NCBI RefSeq assembly: GCF_010729665.1
Contig: NZ_AP022610.1
Location: 620,001 to 684,000 of the forward strand
Source of the DNA: Mycolicibacterium madagascariense
GTDB taxonomy: Bacteria; Actinomycetota; Actinomycetes; Mycobacteriales; Mycobacteriaceae
DNA length: 64,000 bases
Reading direction: 5' to 3'
The notes below the pieces were generated by a model, which ran no database searches, was not told the origin of the DNA, and was given only the letters and a program-made list of their open reading frames with translations. The position numbers and the translations under genes were made by a program. Below, one piece after another: positions 25,712-33,898 of this stretch; the stretch's first letter is position 1; each line of letters begins with the position of its first letter.

Positions 25712-26743
25712 GTGAACGTGGAAGATCAAGTGCCCGTTGATCATCGGAGCGGGACCGGGTCCTCCGAATGGGCGCCGTTGATGGACACCTCGGACGCCGA
25801 CGAAGCGGCCGCGGTGCTGCGGCCAGTGTTCTTCCCCCTCGACATCACCCCCGGCGGTGGCGAGACCCTGCGCATCCGGGTGAAGGCAGAGCCGTTGCCG
25901 CTGCTCGGTGTCGGATACCTCGAGATGGGTGGCGAGGCGGTCATTCGGGCCATGGACGTCGTGGGGCACCACATCGCCATCGCACTGTCGGGTCACGCCA
26001 CCATCACGTGGAGCGATCGGCACGCCGGCACCGTCATCGCGCCGGGGGCGGCGACCGTGTTCACCGCCGGAACGATCAGTGAGACGACGTGCTCGCAGGA
26101 TTGCGTGCTGCTCGGCATCAAGTTCGACGAAGGCGCCACGCTCCACGAGTTGGAGAGCTTGCTGAACCGGCCGCTTCGCGCGCCGATCGAGTTTCCCCGG
26201 CAACTGGACCTCACGGCTCCCGCCGCGGTGAACTGGCTGAGCCTGGTGAGGGTCATGTGTCAGGAAGCCGGACGGGCCGACGGGATGCTCCGACACCACC
26301 TCGCGGTCGCCAATCTGCAGCAGCTGCTCATCGAGGGCCTGCTGCTCACCCAGCCGCACAACTACACCGACGAACTCCACGACGGGGGGCCGTCCGCGTC
26401 CCACGCGGTCGTCAAGAGTGCCATCGACTTGATGCGCAGCTATCCAGAGTCAGCCTGGACGACGCCGCGGCTCGCGCGGGAGCTCGGCGTGAGTTCGAGG
26501 GCACTGCAAAAGGCGTTCGCCAAGTCGGGAGAGTCGCCGCCCATGGCGTATCTGCGGCACTTGCGGCTGCACCGCGTCCGCGGCGAACTCGTCGATGCGT
26601 CACGGGCGGGCACCTCGGTCGCCGTCACCGCGGCGGCCAGCCGGTGGGGCTTCGTCCATCTTGGGCGGTTCGCCCAGCAATATCGTCAGGCGTTCGGGGA
26701 GTCCCCGTCGCAGACGTTGCGCAGTTCCGACAGGGACCGGTGA
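25712..26743 (+). CDS. AraC family transcriptional regulator
   Basis: 343 residues from the GTG at 25712; an internal ATG at 25781 (320 residues) is an alternative start. The N-terminal half is the AraC-binding-like cupin-type domain (VFFPLDITPGGGETLRIRVKAEPL, HHIAIALSGHATITW). The C-terminal 100 residues hold two helix-turn-helix units (WTTPRLARELGVSSRALQKAFAK, then RWGFVHLGRFAQQYRQAFGESPS), the AraC/XylS signature. The inducer is unknown. Its last 58 bp overlap the convergent STAS gene. Confidence 0.9.
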   Translation: MNVEDQVPVDHRSGTGSSEWAPLMDTSDADEAAAVLRPVFFPLDITPGGGETLRIRVKAEPLPLLGVGYLEMGGEAVIRAMDVVGHHIAIALSGHATITWSDRHAGTVIAPGAATVFTAGTISETTCSQDCVLLGIKFDEGATLHELESLLNRPLRAPIEFPRQLDLTAPAAVNWLSLVRVMCQEAGRADGMLRHHLAVANLQQLLIEGLLLTQPHNYTDELHDGGPSASHAVVKSAIDLMRSYPESAWTTPRLARELGVSSRALQKAFAKSGESPPMAYLRHLRLHRVRGELVDASRAGTSVAVTAAASRWGFVHLGRFAQQYRQAFGESPSQTLRSSDRDR

Positions 26744-27093
26744 TCGACGGTCTCGTCGATGACGGAGAAGATCTCGAACCGCTCGATCACGTCCGCAGCA
26801 GCCAGGGATTCCACGACCGGACCGGCCGACGGCGCGATGAGGCTCAGCGCGATGTCGGACTCGCCGGCGATCGCGGACGCGGCGCTCAACGCGTGCACGG
26901 CAGCGCCGTCGGTGGACGTCACGTCCGATAGCTCGACCACCAGCTGCATCGGAGACCGTCCCAGTTCGTCGCTGAGCACGCGATGAAGGTCCGAGGACGT
27001 GTCACCGCCGAGGTGGCCGGATGCTCGGACCACGCTCACCCCACTGCGAAGCCGGTGCACCGAGCAGGTGAATCCGTCTCGTTCACCGTCCAA
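26686..27093 (-). CDS. STAS-domain protein (anti-sigma factor antagonist-like)
   Basis: About 135 residues from the TTG at 27093, which sits right after AGGGGGCGAG; upstream GTG at 27123 or TTG at 27141 would add 10-16 residues. The STAS fold is visible: VSVVRASGHLGGDTSSDLHRVL, LVVELSDVTSTDGAAVHALSAA, LSLIAPSAGPVVESLAAADVIERFEIF. The DVTSTDGAAVHAL segment is where SpoIIAA-type antagonists carry the phosphorylatable Ser, so kinase control is possible. No anti-sigma kinase is adjacent. Its 3' end overlaps the AraC gene by 58 bp in convergent orientation. Confidence 0.75.
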   Translation of the reverse strand: MDGERDGFTCSVHRLRSGVSVVRASGHLGGDTSSDLHRVLSDELGRSPMQLVVELSDVTSTDGAAVHALSAASAIAGESDIALSLIAPSAGPVVESLAAADVIERFEIFSVIDETVDHRSLSELRNVCDGDSPNA

Positions 27094-27435
27094 CTCGCCC
27101 CCTGACCGCCACGACGTCCACACGCTACGAAGGCAAGTCAAGCAGGACGATTGTGCGCTTCCTATCCACGCAGCGTCCCGGCAATGTCCGATTACCGACG
27201 CGCGGAGGCGACAGCGCCGGCTCGACCGGGCGGCGCGTACCCAGGTTTCGATTGCGCGAAAGTGGGTACCGCTCTCTCCGAACGGGTGGTTGGGCGGTCC
27301 AGAACTCTGCCGTCGGCCTCTTGTTCACCGCCCCCCGGAAGGAGGTGCGCTAGGCCGCCTCATTCCTTGCTCGGCAACCCTGCACGACCAAGGGAAGCTG
27401 CCCAGGCACCGCGGTGGAGCGGGCTCGCACACGAC

Positions 27436-29091
27436 ATGAACGCCGATTCGACGATCGCCGACGATTCTGGCGCGGGCGACGCCACGGGAAACCTGGTCGA
27501 GCTGGCCCGCATCAGCTTCTCGTCGTTGGACCCGACCGAGATCTTCTCGACCGCGACCCACGGCGTGGGCGCCCTCAGCACGTGCCGCGTCGAAGCGGCC
27601 TATCGCTCGGTCGACGGCGACATGGCGCTGTACCCCGCCGAGCAAGACGTTGCGCCGGAGCTGGAGACGGTCCTGCGCGCGGCCGACTGGCAGGGCGGTT
27701 ACGTTCCGCCGCAGGGCGGTTGGGGGTGGGTTCTGCAGCTGTCCCATCAGGGTGTGGTGCACGGTTGTCTGGCGGTCAGGGCCGCCGCCGAACCATCGCG
27801 CGACGAGCTGTTGACGTTGGACCTGCTCGCGCAGCAGGCCGGTGCCGCGCTGGCGTGCGCTCACCTGCACCAGCGTGACGTCGTACGCGCCCATCGGCTG
27901 GAGGCGTCCAATCGTGAACTGATCGATGCCGTGCAATCCCTCGAATCGCGCTCGCGCGTCTACGAGCTGCTGGACTCGGCGTTGGCGGAGGGTGCGGGAC
28001 AGGAGGGCATCGTCGAGGCCCTGCATCGGCTGACCGGATGTGCCGCGTGCCTGGAGGACGCGTTCGGCAACCTCCTCGCCTGGGCCGGTCCCGGACGTCC
28101 CCTTCGTCACCAGAAGCCCGGTCGCGCGCAGCGCGATCAGTTCCTGCGCCTGTTGTCCACCCAGGGGGGACCGGTGCGGCGGGAGGGCCGGGTCTGTGTG
28201 CTGATCCAGCCGCACGTCGACATCCTCGGCGTGCTCGCGCTCGTCGGCGCCGACGACGAGATCGGGGAGGAGGAGTTGTTCGCCCTCCGGTACGGCAGCA
28301 GCGTGCTCGGACTCGAACTCTCCCACCGGCGCACTCTTGCCGAAACCGAACTCAACGTGCGTCGCGAGCTGGTCGACGACCTCTTGGCCGGCACCGATGC
28401 GGACGGAGCCTATGCCCGTGCCGAAGCGCTGGGTCACGACCTGCGCCGACCGCACCACGTCGCGGTCGTCCACGTGATCCGGGGTGCCGGCAACTCCGAC
28501 GCCGCCGCCATCGATCGGGCCGCGACCAACCTGCGATTGCGGTATCTGCTGGGGCGGCAGGACGGGCTCGTCGTTCTCCTCCTCGAGGGGCGACCGTCAC
28601 TGGACGCACTGCACCAGGAGGTCTGTCGGCAGCTGGGGCACGGGTCGCACGCCATCGGCCTGGGGCCGCGCTGCGACGTGCCGATGGACATCCCGCAATC
28701 CTTCTCGAAGGCTCGCCGCGCGTTGAGCATCCGGCTCAACTCGGCCCACCCCGAGGGGCACGCCGACTACGACGAGTTGGGTTTCTATCACCTGGTGGAC
28801 GCGGCGCACACCATGGGCGTGGCCCATGACTACGTCCGCAAGTGGCTAGGGGTGCTCCTCGACTACGACGTCGCGAAGAGGTCCGACCTGGTGCACACCC
28901 TGAACTACTACCTGGAATGCGGCGGGAACTACGACGAGTCCGCCGCCGCGCTCCACGTGCACCGCAGCACGTTGCGGTATCGGCTCGGTCGCATCGCGGA
29001 CCTGACGGGTTTCGACCTGCGGGACGTCGACACCCGGTTCAACCTGCACGCCGCCACCCGGGCGTGGCGGTTCCTCACCCCGGAACCCTGA
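27436..29091 (+). CDS. GAF-domain PucR/CdaR-type helix-turn-helix regulator
   Basis: 551 residues from the ATG at 27436. An N-terminal GAF-like region (SLDPTEIFSTATHGVGALSTC to AGAALACAHLHQRD) is followed by a coiled stretch, a second sensory region with the GGDEF-related middle domain, and the C-terminal PucR HTH (LVHTLNYYLECGGNYDESAAALHVHRSTLRYRLGRIADLTG). It is a one-component regulator, usually of purine, diacid or amino-acid catabolism. No obvious target operon adjoins it; the following genes are convergent. The long upstream open frame has non-coding composition. Confidence 0.88.
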   Translation: MNADSTIADDSGAGDATGNLVELARISFSSLDPTEIFSTATHGVGALSTCRVEAAYRSVDGDMALYPAEQDVAPELETVLRAADWQGGYVPPQGGWGWVLQLSHQGVVHGCLAVRAAAEPSRDELLTLDLLAQQAGAALACAHLHQRDVVRAHRLEASNRELIDAVQSLESRSRVYELLDSALAEGAGQEGIVEALHRLTGCAACLEDAFGNLLAWAGPGRPLRHQKPGRAQRDQFLRLLSTQGGPVRREGRVCVLIQPHVDILGVLALVGADDEIGEEELFALRYGSSVLGLELSHRRTLAETELNVRRELVDDLLAGTDADGAYARAEALGHDLRRPHHVAVVHVIRGAGNSDAAAIDRAATNLRLRYLLGRQDGLVVLLLEGRPSLDALHQEVCRQLGHGSHAIGLGPRCDVPMDIPQSFSKARRALSIRLNSAHPEGHADYDELGFYHLVDAAHTMGVAHDYVRKWLGVLLDYDVAKRSDLVHTLNYYLECGGNYDESAAALHVHRSTLRYRLGRIADLTGFDLRDVDTRFNLHAATRAWRFLTPEP

Positions 29092-29149
29092 GCGAGCGTT
29101 GCCCTTTCGGCGATGAGCCGACCGGCGACGTGCGTCTTGGTCTGCAACG

Positions 29150-29398
29150 TCAGTCGCCCGATTCGCGCGCGGCCTCACTGCGCGCCTCGGCGCCACTCTC
29201 CATGGTCTCGGCGTCGTACTGCGGGTTGGTGCGCCCGACGTAGCTGCCGTCCTCGTCGCCGGTGTTGTCCCGTGCGCCGGCGACATGGGGGTCCGGCGTG
29301 ATGTCGGACTCGGCCTTCTCCTCGCGGGCGGCGTGTTCGTCGGTCACCTTGTCGACGAGGTCTTGCGCCTTCTCCTTGGCGTCTTCGAACAGTGACAT
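29150..29398 (-). CDS. Small acidic hydrophilic protein
   Basis: 82 residues, very hydrophilic. It has an amphipathic N-terminal helix (MSLFEDAKEKAQDLVDKVTD) and then an Asp/Glu/Ala-rich tail. Ribosome site GGAAGGACCGCA precedes the ATG at 29398. It resembles small stress-induced or intrinsically disordered mycobacterial proteins, and faintly the Rv0909-type antitoxin N-terminus, but no toxin gene is next to it. Function unknown. Confidence 0.72.
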   Translation of the reverse strand: MSLFEDAKEKAQDLVDKVTDEHAAREEKAESDITPDPHVAGARDNTGDEDGSYVGRTNPQYDAETMESGAEARSEAARESGD

Positions 29399-29509
29399 TG
29401 CGGTCCTTCCGTCGTCGGGTGGTCGTCGTGCACGCGTCGCGCGGCATGGCCTCGACGGCTGTGTTCACGTACCCCTGGCACGGGTGGGCAAACGCTTCTG
29501 CGAGGTGAC

Positions 29510-30004
29510 CTACCCCTCGTCCGTCTCGGGCCGGCGCGAGACCGCCGAGCGAGGTGGCTTCGCGCGCATGTGATCTCGGATGCGGCCCGTGATGTCGTCG
29601 AAGGTGTCGACGTCCTGATCCGACAGGGGCTCGTAGAGCATTTCGCGGACGACGTCGACGTGACCGGGCAGGACCTCGGCGAGTCGGGCGCGACCCGCGT
29701 CGGTGATGTCGACGACCGTCGCGCGATGGTCGGCTGGGCTGGGCCGGCGGACGATGAGTGCGGCCTTCTCCAGCAGTGCGGCCTGGTGGGTGAGGCCGCT
29801 GCGGCTGTAGACCACCCCGTCGGCCAGGTCGGTCATCGTGAGCGGCCGCGTGGCGTCGGCGAGCGTGGCGAGGATGTCGAACTGTACGTAGCTCAGATCG
29901 CCGTCGGCCCGCAGTTGCTGCTGCACGGCGAACTGAAGCAAGTTGGCCGCTTCAGTCAGGGCGAAGTATGCGCGCAGTTGCGCCGGGTTGAGCGGTGACG
30001 TCAC
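29510..30004 (-). CDS. MarR family transcriptional regulator
   Basis: 164 residues from the GTG at 30004. Winged helix visible: SYVQFDILATLADATRPLTMTDLADGVVYSRSGLTHQAALLEKAALIVRRPSPADHRATVVDITDAG, with the DHR wing motif. The N- and C-terminal helices form the dimer. The gene has a leaderless promoter and a 16-bp palindrome just upstream, so autoregulation is likely. The divergent PAS gene may be its other target. Confidence 0.92.
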   Translation of the reverse strand: MTSPLNPAQLRAYFALTEAANLLQFAVQQQLRADGDLSYVQFDILATLADATRPLTMTDLADGVVYSRSGLTHQAALLEKAALIVRRPSPADHRATVVDITDAGRARLAEVLPGHVDVVREMLYEPLSDQDVDTFDDITGRIRDHMRAKPPRSAVSRRPETDEG

Positions 30005-30034
30005 AGGTCAAGCATACTGCTTCGACATCGAAGC
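30005..30034 (-). promoter_or_regulatory. Leaderless marR promoter with palindromic operator
   Basis: On the minus strand TATGCT (30011-30016) is followed by six bases and the GTG start. Directly upstream (30019-30034) is the inverted repeat GCTTCGA-CA-TCGAAGC, with seven perfect base pairs per arm, in the -10/-35 spacer. That is where a MarR dimer would repress its own gene. Confidence 0.6.
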
Positions 30035-30277
30035 GAGAAGATCGTCGTGACGTCGATGTGCGTCGCCCGGGCGCAGGGATCGCTCCGCGCTCCGCGCCGC
30101 GGCCGGTCCTCGAGCGGCCGGATGATAGGCCAGGTCTGACGGATAATGGCCAAGTCGTCCGACTTCGCTGGGACCCGCGCGGCGACGCCACTGCGATGGG
30201 AGACTCGTCTCGTTCCAGTCACACGCGCCGCTCCAGACCCCGGGCGGCGCTTTGCCACGTCGCCGAGAGGGTCACTC

Positions 30278-30700
30278 GTGCACGAACGACGGCACCTGCC
30301 ACCACCCACCAGCGCCGAGGGCTACCTTCGGCAGTTGCCCGCGCTCGCGCTCCTCGACCGGCTTCCCACACCCATGCTGGGAGTGGAACTCGACGGCGGC
30401 ATCGCCTACGCCAACCCGTCGTGTGCCGGCATGCTGGGCTACGGAGACACGGCGACGTTGAGCCGATCCCGGCTGCCGCATCTGCTGGCCGGGTCGGAGG
30501 GCCGGGCCCCCGCCGACTGCGTGGAAACGCTGCGACGCTCGGCCTCGGCCGTCGTGCAGTGGAATCACCTGGAGGGCTACGTCATCCGCGGAATGGTCTC
30601 GTCGCCGATGCTGCTGCGGAAGGGCGACACCCTGCTCCTGATCGGAATCGTCGACGTCACCGACTGGCTGTGGGAGACCGAATACGCGCACTCGGGCTAA
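30278..30700 (+). CDS. PAS-domain protein
   Basis: About 140 residues from the GTG at 30278 (site GAGAGGG); an in-frame ATG at 30146 would add 44 residues of non-coding-like composition. One PAS fold: LPTPMLGVELDGGIAYANPSCAGMLGYGDTATLSRSRLPHLL, then a beta-rich half ending in LLLIGIVDVTDWLWE. There is no output domain, so it probably signals by protein contact. It is divergent from the MarR gene and 52 bp upstream of the lysG start, in the same direction. Confidence 0.7.
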   Translation: MHERRHLPPPTSAEGYLRQLPALALLDRLPTPMLGVELDGGIAYANPSCAGMLGYGDTATLSRSRLPHLLAGSEGRAPADCVETLRRSASAVVQWNHLEGYVIRGMVSSPMLLRKGDTLLLIGIVDVTDWLWETEYAHSG

Positions 30701-30740
30701 TGGTGCAGCCGCGGTGACCGAGTTCGCCTCGGCGCGCCCG

Positions 30741-30752
30741 TACGCTACTCGG
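30741..30752 (+). promoter_or_regulatory. Leaderless lysG promoter (TACGCT-N6-GTG)
   Basis: TACGCT at 30741-30746, six bases, then GTG at 30753. This fixes the start of the LysG protein where the family N-terminus begins and argues against the upstream in-frame GTG at 30714. Confidence 0.6.
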
Positions 30753-31646
30753 GTGAGCTCGGCGAACACCCGCCGCGAGCCGATTCGCCTGGGCGCGGAC
30801 CAGCTCGCGGCCCTGGCGGCGGTCATCGAGGACGGCAGCTTCGAAGCCGCCGCCGAGCGGCTGCATGTGACGCCATCGGCAGTGAGCCAACGGATCAAGG
30901 CCCTCGAGCAGCGGGTCGGTCAGGTCCTCGTCGTCCGCGAAAAGCCCTGTCGCACAACCCCTGCGGGTGTACCGCTGCTGCGGCTGGCCGCCCAGACGGC
31001 CCTGCTGGAGTCCGAGGCGCTCGCGGAGTCGGGGGGCGGGTCGGCCCAGCGCACCCGGGTCGCCATCGCGGTCAACGCCGACTCGATGGCGACCTGGTTC
31101 ACCGCGGTGCTCGCCCGGCTTCCCGACGTCCTGTTCGACATCCGCATCGAGGATCAGGACCACTCTGCCCGCCTGCTACGCGAGGGTGCGGTGATGGCCG
31201 CGGTGACCACGGAGCGCACTGCGGTGTCGGGTTGCCGGGCCCAACCGCTCGGCGTGATGCGCTACGTCGCGGTGGCGGCACCCGCATTCGTCGAGCGGTA
31301 TCTGGCCGACGGTTTCACGGCCGCCGCCGCCGCGGCGGCGCCCTCACTGGCGTGGAATCGCGAGGACGCACTGCAGGACATGTTGGTGCGCAAGCTGTTT
31401 CGGCGGACCATCGCCCGGCCCGTGCACTACGTGCCGACGTCGGAGGGGTTCGGCGCCGCGGTGCGGGCCGGCCTGGGGTGGGGCATGTTCCCGGAGCGCT
31501 CGGCGGCACCGGACCTGGCCGACGGCTCGTTCGTCCGGATCGCCGACGTGCACCTGTCGGTACCGCTCTACTGGCAGTGCTGGAAGCTCGACAGCCCGGT
31601 GGTCGACGCCGTCACGGCAGCGGTGCGCGCCGCGGCGACGACCTGA
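30753..31646 (+). CDS. lysG: LysR-type regulator LysG/ArgP
   Basis: 297 residues. The sequence closely follows the mycobacterial LysG (Rv1985c) as I recall it: LAALAAVIEDGSFEAAAERL, VTPSAVSQRIKALEQRVGQ (HTH), VVREKPCRTTPAG, VAIAVNADSMATWF, RIEDQDHSARLLREG, PSLAWNREDALQDMLVRK and VPLYWQCWKLDSP. LysG senses lysine or arginine and activates the exporter gene lysE, which in many genomes is divergent. Here no lysE lies next to it: a PAS gene is upstream and a hemerythrin gene is convergent, with only 1 bp between the stops. Confidence 0.93.
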   Translation: MSSANTRREPIRLGADQLAALAAVIEDGSFEAAAERLHVTPSAVSQRIKALEQRVGQVLVVREKPCRTTPAGVPLLRLAAQTALLESEALAESGGGSAQRTRVAIAVNADSMATWFTAVLARLPDVLFDIRIEDQDHSARLLREGAVMAAVTTERTAVSGCRAQPLGVMRYVAVAAPAFVERYLADGFTAAAAAAAPSLAWNREDALQDMLVRKLFRRTIARPVHYVPTSEGFGAAVRAGLGWGMFPERSAAPDLADGSFVRIADVHLSVPLYWQCWKLDSPVVDAVTAAVRAAATT

Positions 31647-31647
31647 G

Positions 31648-32226
31648 TCACTCGCCCTTGAGGCTGCCGATCCGCAGCGAGCCGTCCTGCGGGGGCTGCG
31701 GCGTCGGGGTGGTCTCGGCCTCGTCGACGTAGCGCTGCGGATCGCGGTCGGCGATCGTCAGGCCCTCGGTGGTGGGGTGGGCGGCCATGAACTCGCCGTA
31801 CTGCGTGCCCAGCGACTCGAGGAGTTCGGTCGGTGCGTGGCGACGGAAGTCGGACAAGCCTTCGCGCTCCTCTTCGCCCATGTGCTCGTCGTTGGCCTCG
31901 CGGGCCCGGCCCACCGCGGCCCACCACTCGTCGGAACCGATGTCGGCGGCGTCGGCATCGCGGACGCCGTCACGGATGTCGTTGTGGTCGCCGATCGCGT
32001 CGAGCGTCTCCGCCTCGGGGTCGTCGACGCCGCGTTTGAGCAGCTGCGGGTAGAAGATCTCTTCCTCGATGTAGGCGTGCACGTCGAGCTTGTCGGCCAG
32101 CGGCCGCCACACCCGTTCGAGCTCCGACGGTTCGACCGAGGCGCGCGCCTGCAGGTAGTCCAGTTGAGCGAACTGCTCGCGAAACCAGTTGTGGTCCTTG
32201 AGGATCAGTGCGGTGATGTCGGCCAT
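31648..32226 (-). CDS. Hemerythrin HHE cation-binding domain protein
   Basis: 192 residues. An up-down helical bundle with the diiron-type ligands: LKDHNWFREQF (His), LDVHAYIEEEIFYP (His, Glu), IGDHNDIRDG (His), and EHMGEEEREGLSDFRRH (His, Glu, His). A low-complexity Thr/Pro tail follows. Mycobacterial hemerythrin-like proteins modulate responses to peroxide or nitric oxide. It is the last gene of an operon with the zinc-ribbon peptide and an NDH-2 enzyme, hinting at a redox or respiratory role. Confidence 0.9.
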   Translation of the reverse strand: MADITALILKDHNWFREQFAQLDYLQARASVEPSELERVWRPLADKLDVHAYIEEEIFYPQLLKRGVDDPEAETLDAIGDHNDIRDGVRDADAADIGSDEWWAAVGRAREANDEHMGEEEREGLSDFRRHAPTELLESLGTQYGEFMAAHPTTEGLTIADRDPQRYVDEAETTPTPQPPQDGSLRIGSLKGE

Positions 32227-32239
32227 GGAGGAGCCGCGC

Positions 32240-32413
32240 CTACGCGGCGACCGCGGCCGGCGCGCTGGGCCCGGACAGCTCGACGTACACGTTCCCGCAC
32301 GGCTGGCAGGACACCTCGTAGCGCAGGATGCCGCCCGGCGTCTCGTGGAAGCAGTAGTCCGTCAGGGCCATGCACCGTGGGCATCGTGCCGTGCCTCGCT
32401 CGACGACGTTCAT
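32240..32413 (-). CDS. 57-residue zinc-ribbon protein
   Basis: Very small gene with a good AAGGGG site and ATG at 32413. Two Cys pairs (ARCPRCMALTDYC and VSCQPCGNVYVEL) form a four-Cys zinc ribbon; the rest is an Ala/Pro tail. It lies 13 bp upstream of the hemerythrin gene and 70 bp after the NDH-2 gene, so all three are probably one transcript. The role is unknown; a metal- or redox-responsive accessory is plausible. Confidence 0.75.
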   Translation of the reverse strand: MNVVERGTARCPRCMALTDYCFHETPGGILRYEVSCQPCGNVYVELSGPSAPAAVAA

Positions 32414-32483
32414 GGCCTGCCCCTTCCACCGGTGGCGGTCTCCTGCCGCCCATGCAGCGGTAGTTACCCGGTGCCGGGGCTGG

Positions 32484-33845
32484 TCAATCCGCGACGGATC
32501 GGGATTCTCGGGCCGGCAGTTCGAACGGGCCGCAGGCCGACCAGGTGTAGGGCTGCTCCTCGGTGGCCGAGCCGCCGAGCATGAACGAACGGTCCGTGCG
32601 CCGTGCCCGCGCGATCGCCGCCAGCCAGGTGGCCACCGTGCTGATCCGGTTCTGCACGCCGGTGAGGAACGTGATGTGGATGAGACCCCAAGCGAGCCAA
32701 CCCAGGAACCCCGCCAGCTTGACCGGGCCCGCCTGCAGCAGGGCGTGCCGGCGGCTGATGTATGCGGCCGAACCGAGGTCGCGGTAGTGATAGTCCGCGC
32801 GCTCGCGGCCGGCCAGGTCGCGACGTATGCACGACGCCGCGTGCAGGCCGCCCTGCATGGCGTTCTCGGCGACACCCGGCAGGTTGTCGCGGCCGACGAG
32901 GTCGCCGATGACGAACACCTCGGGATGGCCCGGCACCGAGAGGTCGGCGTCGACGGCGATGCGGCCCGAATGGTCCGTGCTGGCGCCGAGCACCTCGGCG
33001 ACGCGGCGCGCGAACGGCACGGCCTCCACCCCGGCAGTCCACAGCACGGTGCGCGTCGCGTACTCCTCGCTCGGTCCACCGCCCTTGGGGCTGACGGTGA
33101 TTCCGTGGGCGCGCACGTCGGTCACGTGGGCGCCCAGGTGCAGTTCGACGCCGAGCCGCTGCAGCGTGGTGGCGGCCTTGGCCGACAGCGCGGGGGCGAA
33201 GCTCGACAGCACGCTGTGGCCGCCGTCGAAGAGCAGCACCCTGGCTTCCTCGGGCTGGATGCTGTGGAATTCGTGCGCCAGCGCGTTGGTGGCCATCTCG
33301 CGAATCTGCCCGGCCAGCTCCACCCCGGTCGGTCCGCCGCCGGTGACGGCGAAGGTCAGCCACGCGTCGCGCTCGGGGCCGGGGGCCAGCGTCTCGGCGA
33401 TCTCGAACGCCGCGAAGAGGCGCCGCCGGATGCTGAGCGCGTCGTCGAGGGTCTTCATGCCCGGCGCCCACTTCGCGAATTCCTCGTGGCCGAAGTAGGA
33501 CTGACGCATGCCCGCGGCGAGCACCAGGGCGTCGTAGTCGAGGGTGAAGGTGGTGTCGTCGGGACGACGGGCCGTCACGCGCCGGGCGACCGGATCGAGG
33601 TCGACGGCCTCCCCGAGCAGGGTCGTGACGTTGCGGTGGCGGGCCAGCTCCTCGCGCAGCGAGCGACTGATCTGTCCGATGCTGAGAGTCCCCGTGGCGC
33701 ACTGGTAGAGCAGCGGCTGGAAGACGTGGCTCGCCGCGCGGTCGAGCAGGATGACGTCGACGTCGGCCCCCCCAAGGCGGCGCGCGCAGAACAGCCCGCC
33801 GAATCCACCCCCGATGACCACCACCTGTTTGCGACCGTTGCTCAT
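32484..33845 (-). CDS. Type II NADH dehydrogenase-like FAD/NAD(P) oxidoreductase
   Basis: 453 residues, NDH-2 family. FAD motif VVVIGGGFGGLFCARRL at the N-terminus, FQPLLYQCATGTLS near residue 43, second Rossmann motif VTGGGPTGVELAGQI near 168, and FAD-binding VFVIGDLV near 304. The C-terminus carries hydrophobic helices (GFLGWLAWGLIHITFLTG) for membrane association. It oxidises NADH to reduce menaquinone without pumping protons. A TAACCT -10 sits 7 bp before the ATG. It is not necessarily the housekeeping ndh; it is fused in an operon with a hemerythrin. Confidence 0.92.
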   Translation of the reverse strand: MSNGRKQVVVIGGGFGGLFCARRLGGADVDVILLDRAASHVFQPLLYQCATGTLSIGQISRSLREELARHRNVTTLLGEAVDLDPVARRVTARRPDDTTFTLDYDALVLAAGMRQSYFGHEEFAKWAPGMKTLDDALSIRRRLFAAFEIAETLAPGPERDAWLTFAVTGGGPTGVELAGQIREMATNALAHEFHSIQPEEARVLLFDGGHSVLSSFAPALSAKAATTLQRLGVELHLGAHVTDVRAHGITVSPKGGGPSEEYATRTVLWTAGVEAVPFARRVAEVLGASTDHSGRIAVDADLSVPGHPEVFVIGDLVGRDNLPGVAENAMQGGLHAASCIRRDLAGRERADYHYRDLGSAAYISRRHALLQAGPVKLAGFLGWLAWGLIHITFLTGVQNRISTVATWLAAIARARRTDRSFMLGGSATEEQPYTWSACGPFELPARESRSVAD

Positions 33846-33852
33846 CGTCCCG

Positions 33853-33858
33853 AGGTTA
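33853..33858 (-). promoter_or_regulatory. Candidate leaderless -10 of NDH-2 operon
   Basis: TAACCT on the minus strand, seven bases before the ATG at 33845. This is compatible with initiation at the start codon, since no ribosome site is visible. Confidence 0.4.
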
Positions 33859-33898
33859 ATCGCGTTTACTGGGTGCCCGGGGCGGGGATGGCAACGCC

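Noticed and set aside
29150-29398. Antitoxin of a toxin-antitoxin pair
   Set aside because: Only a faint N-terminal resemblance, and no toxin-like gene on either side.
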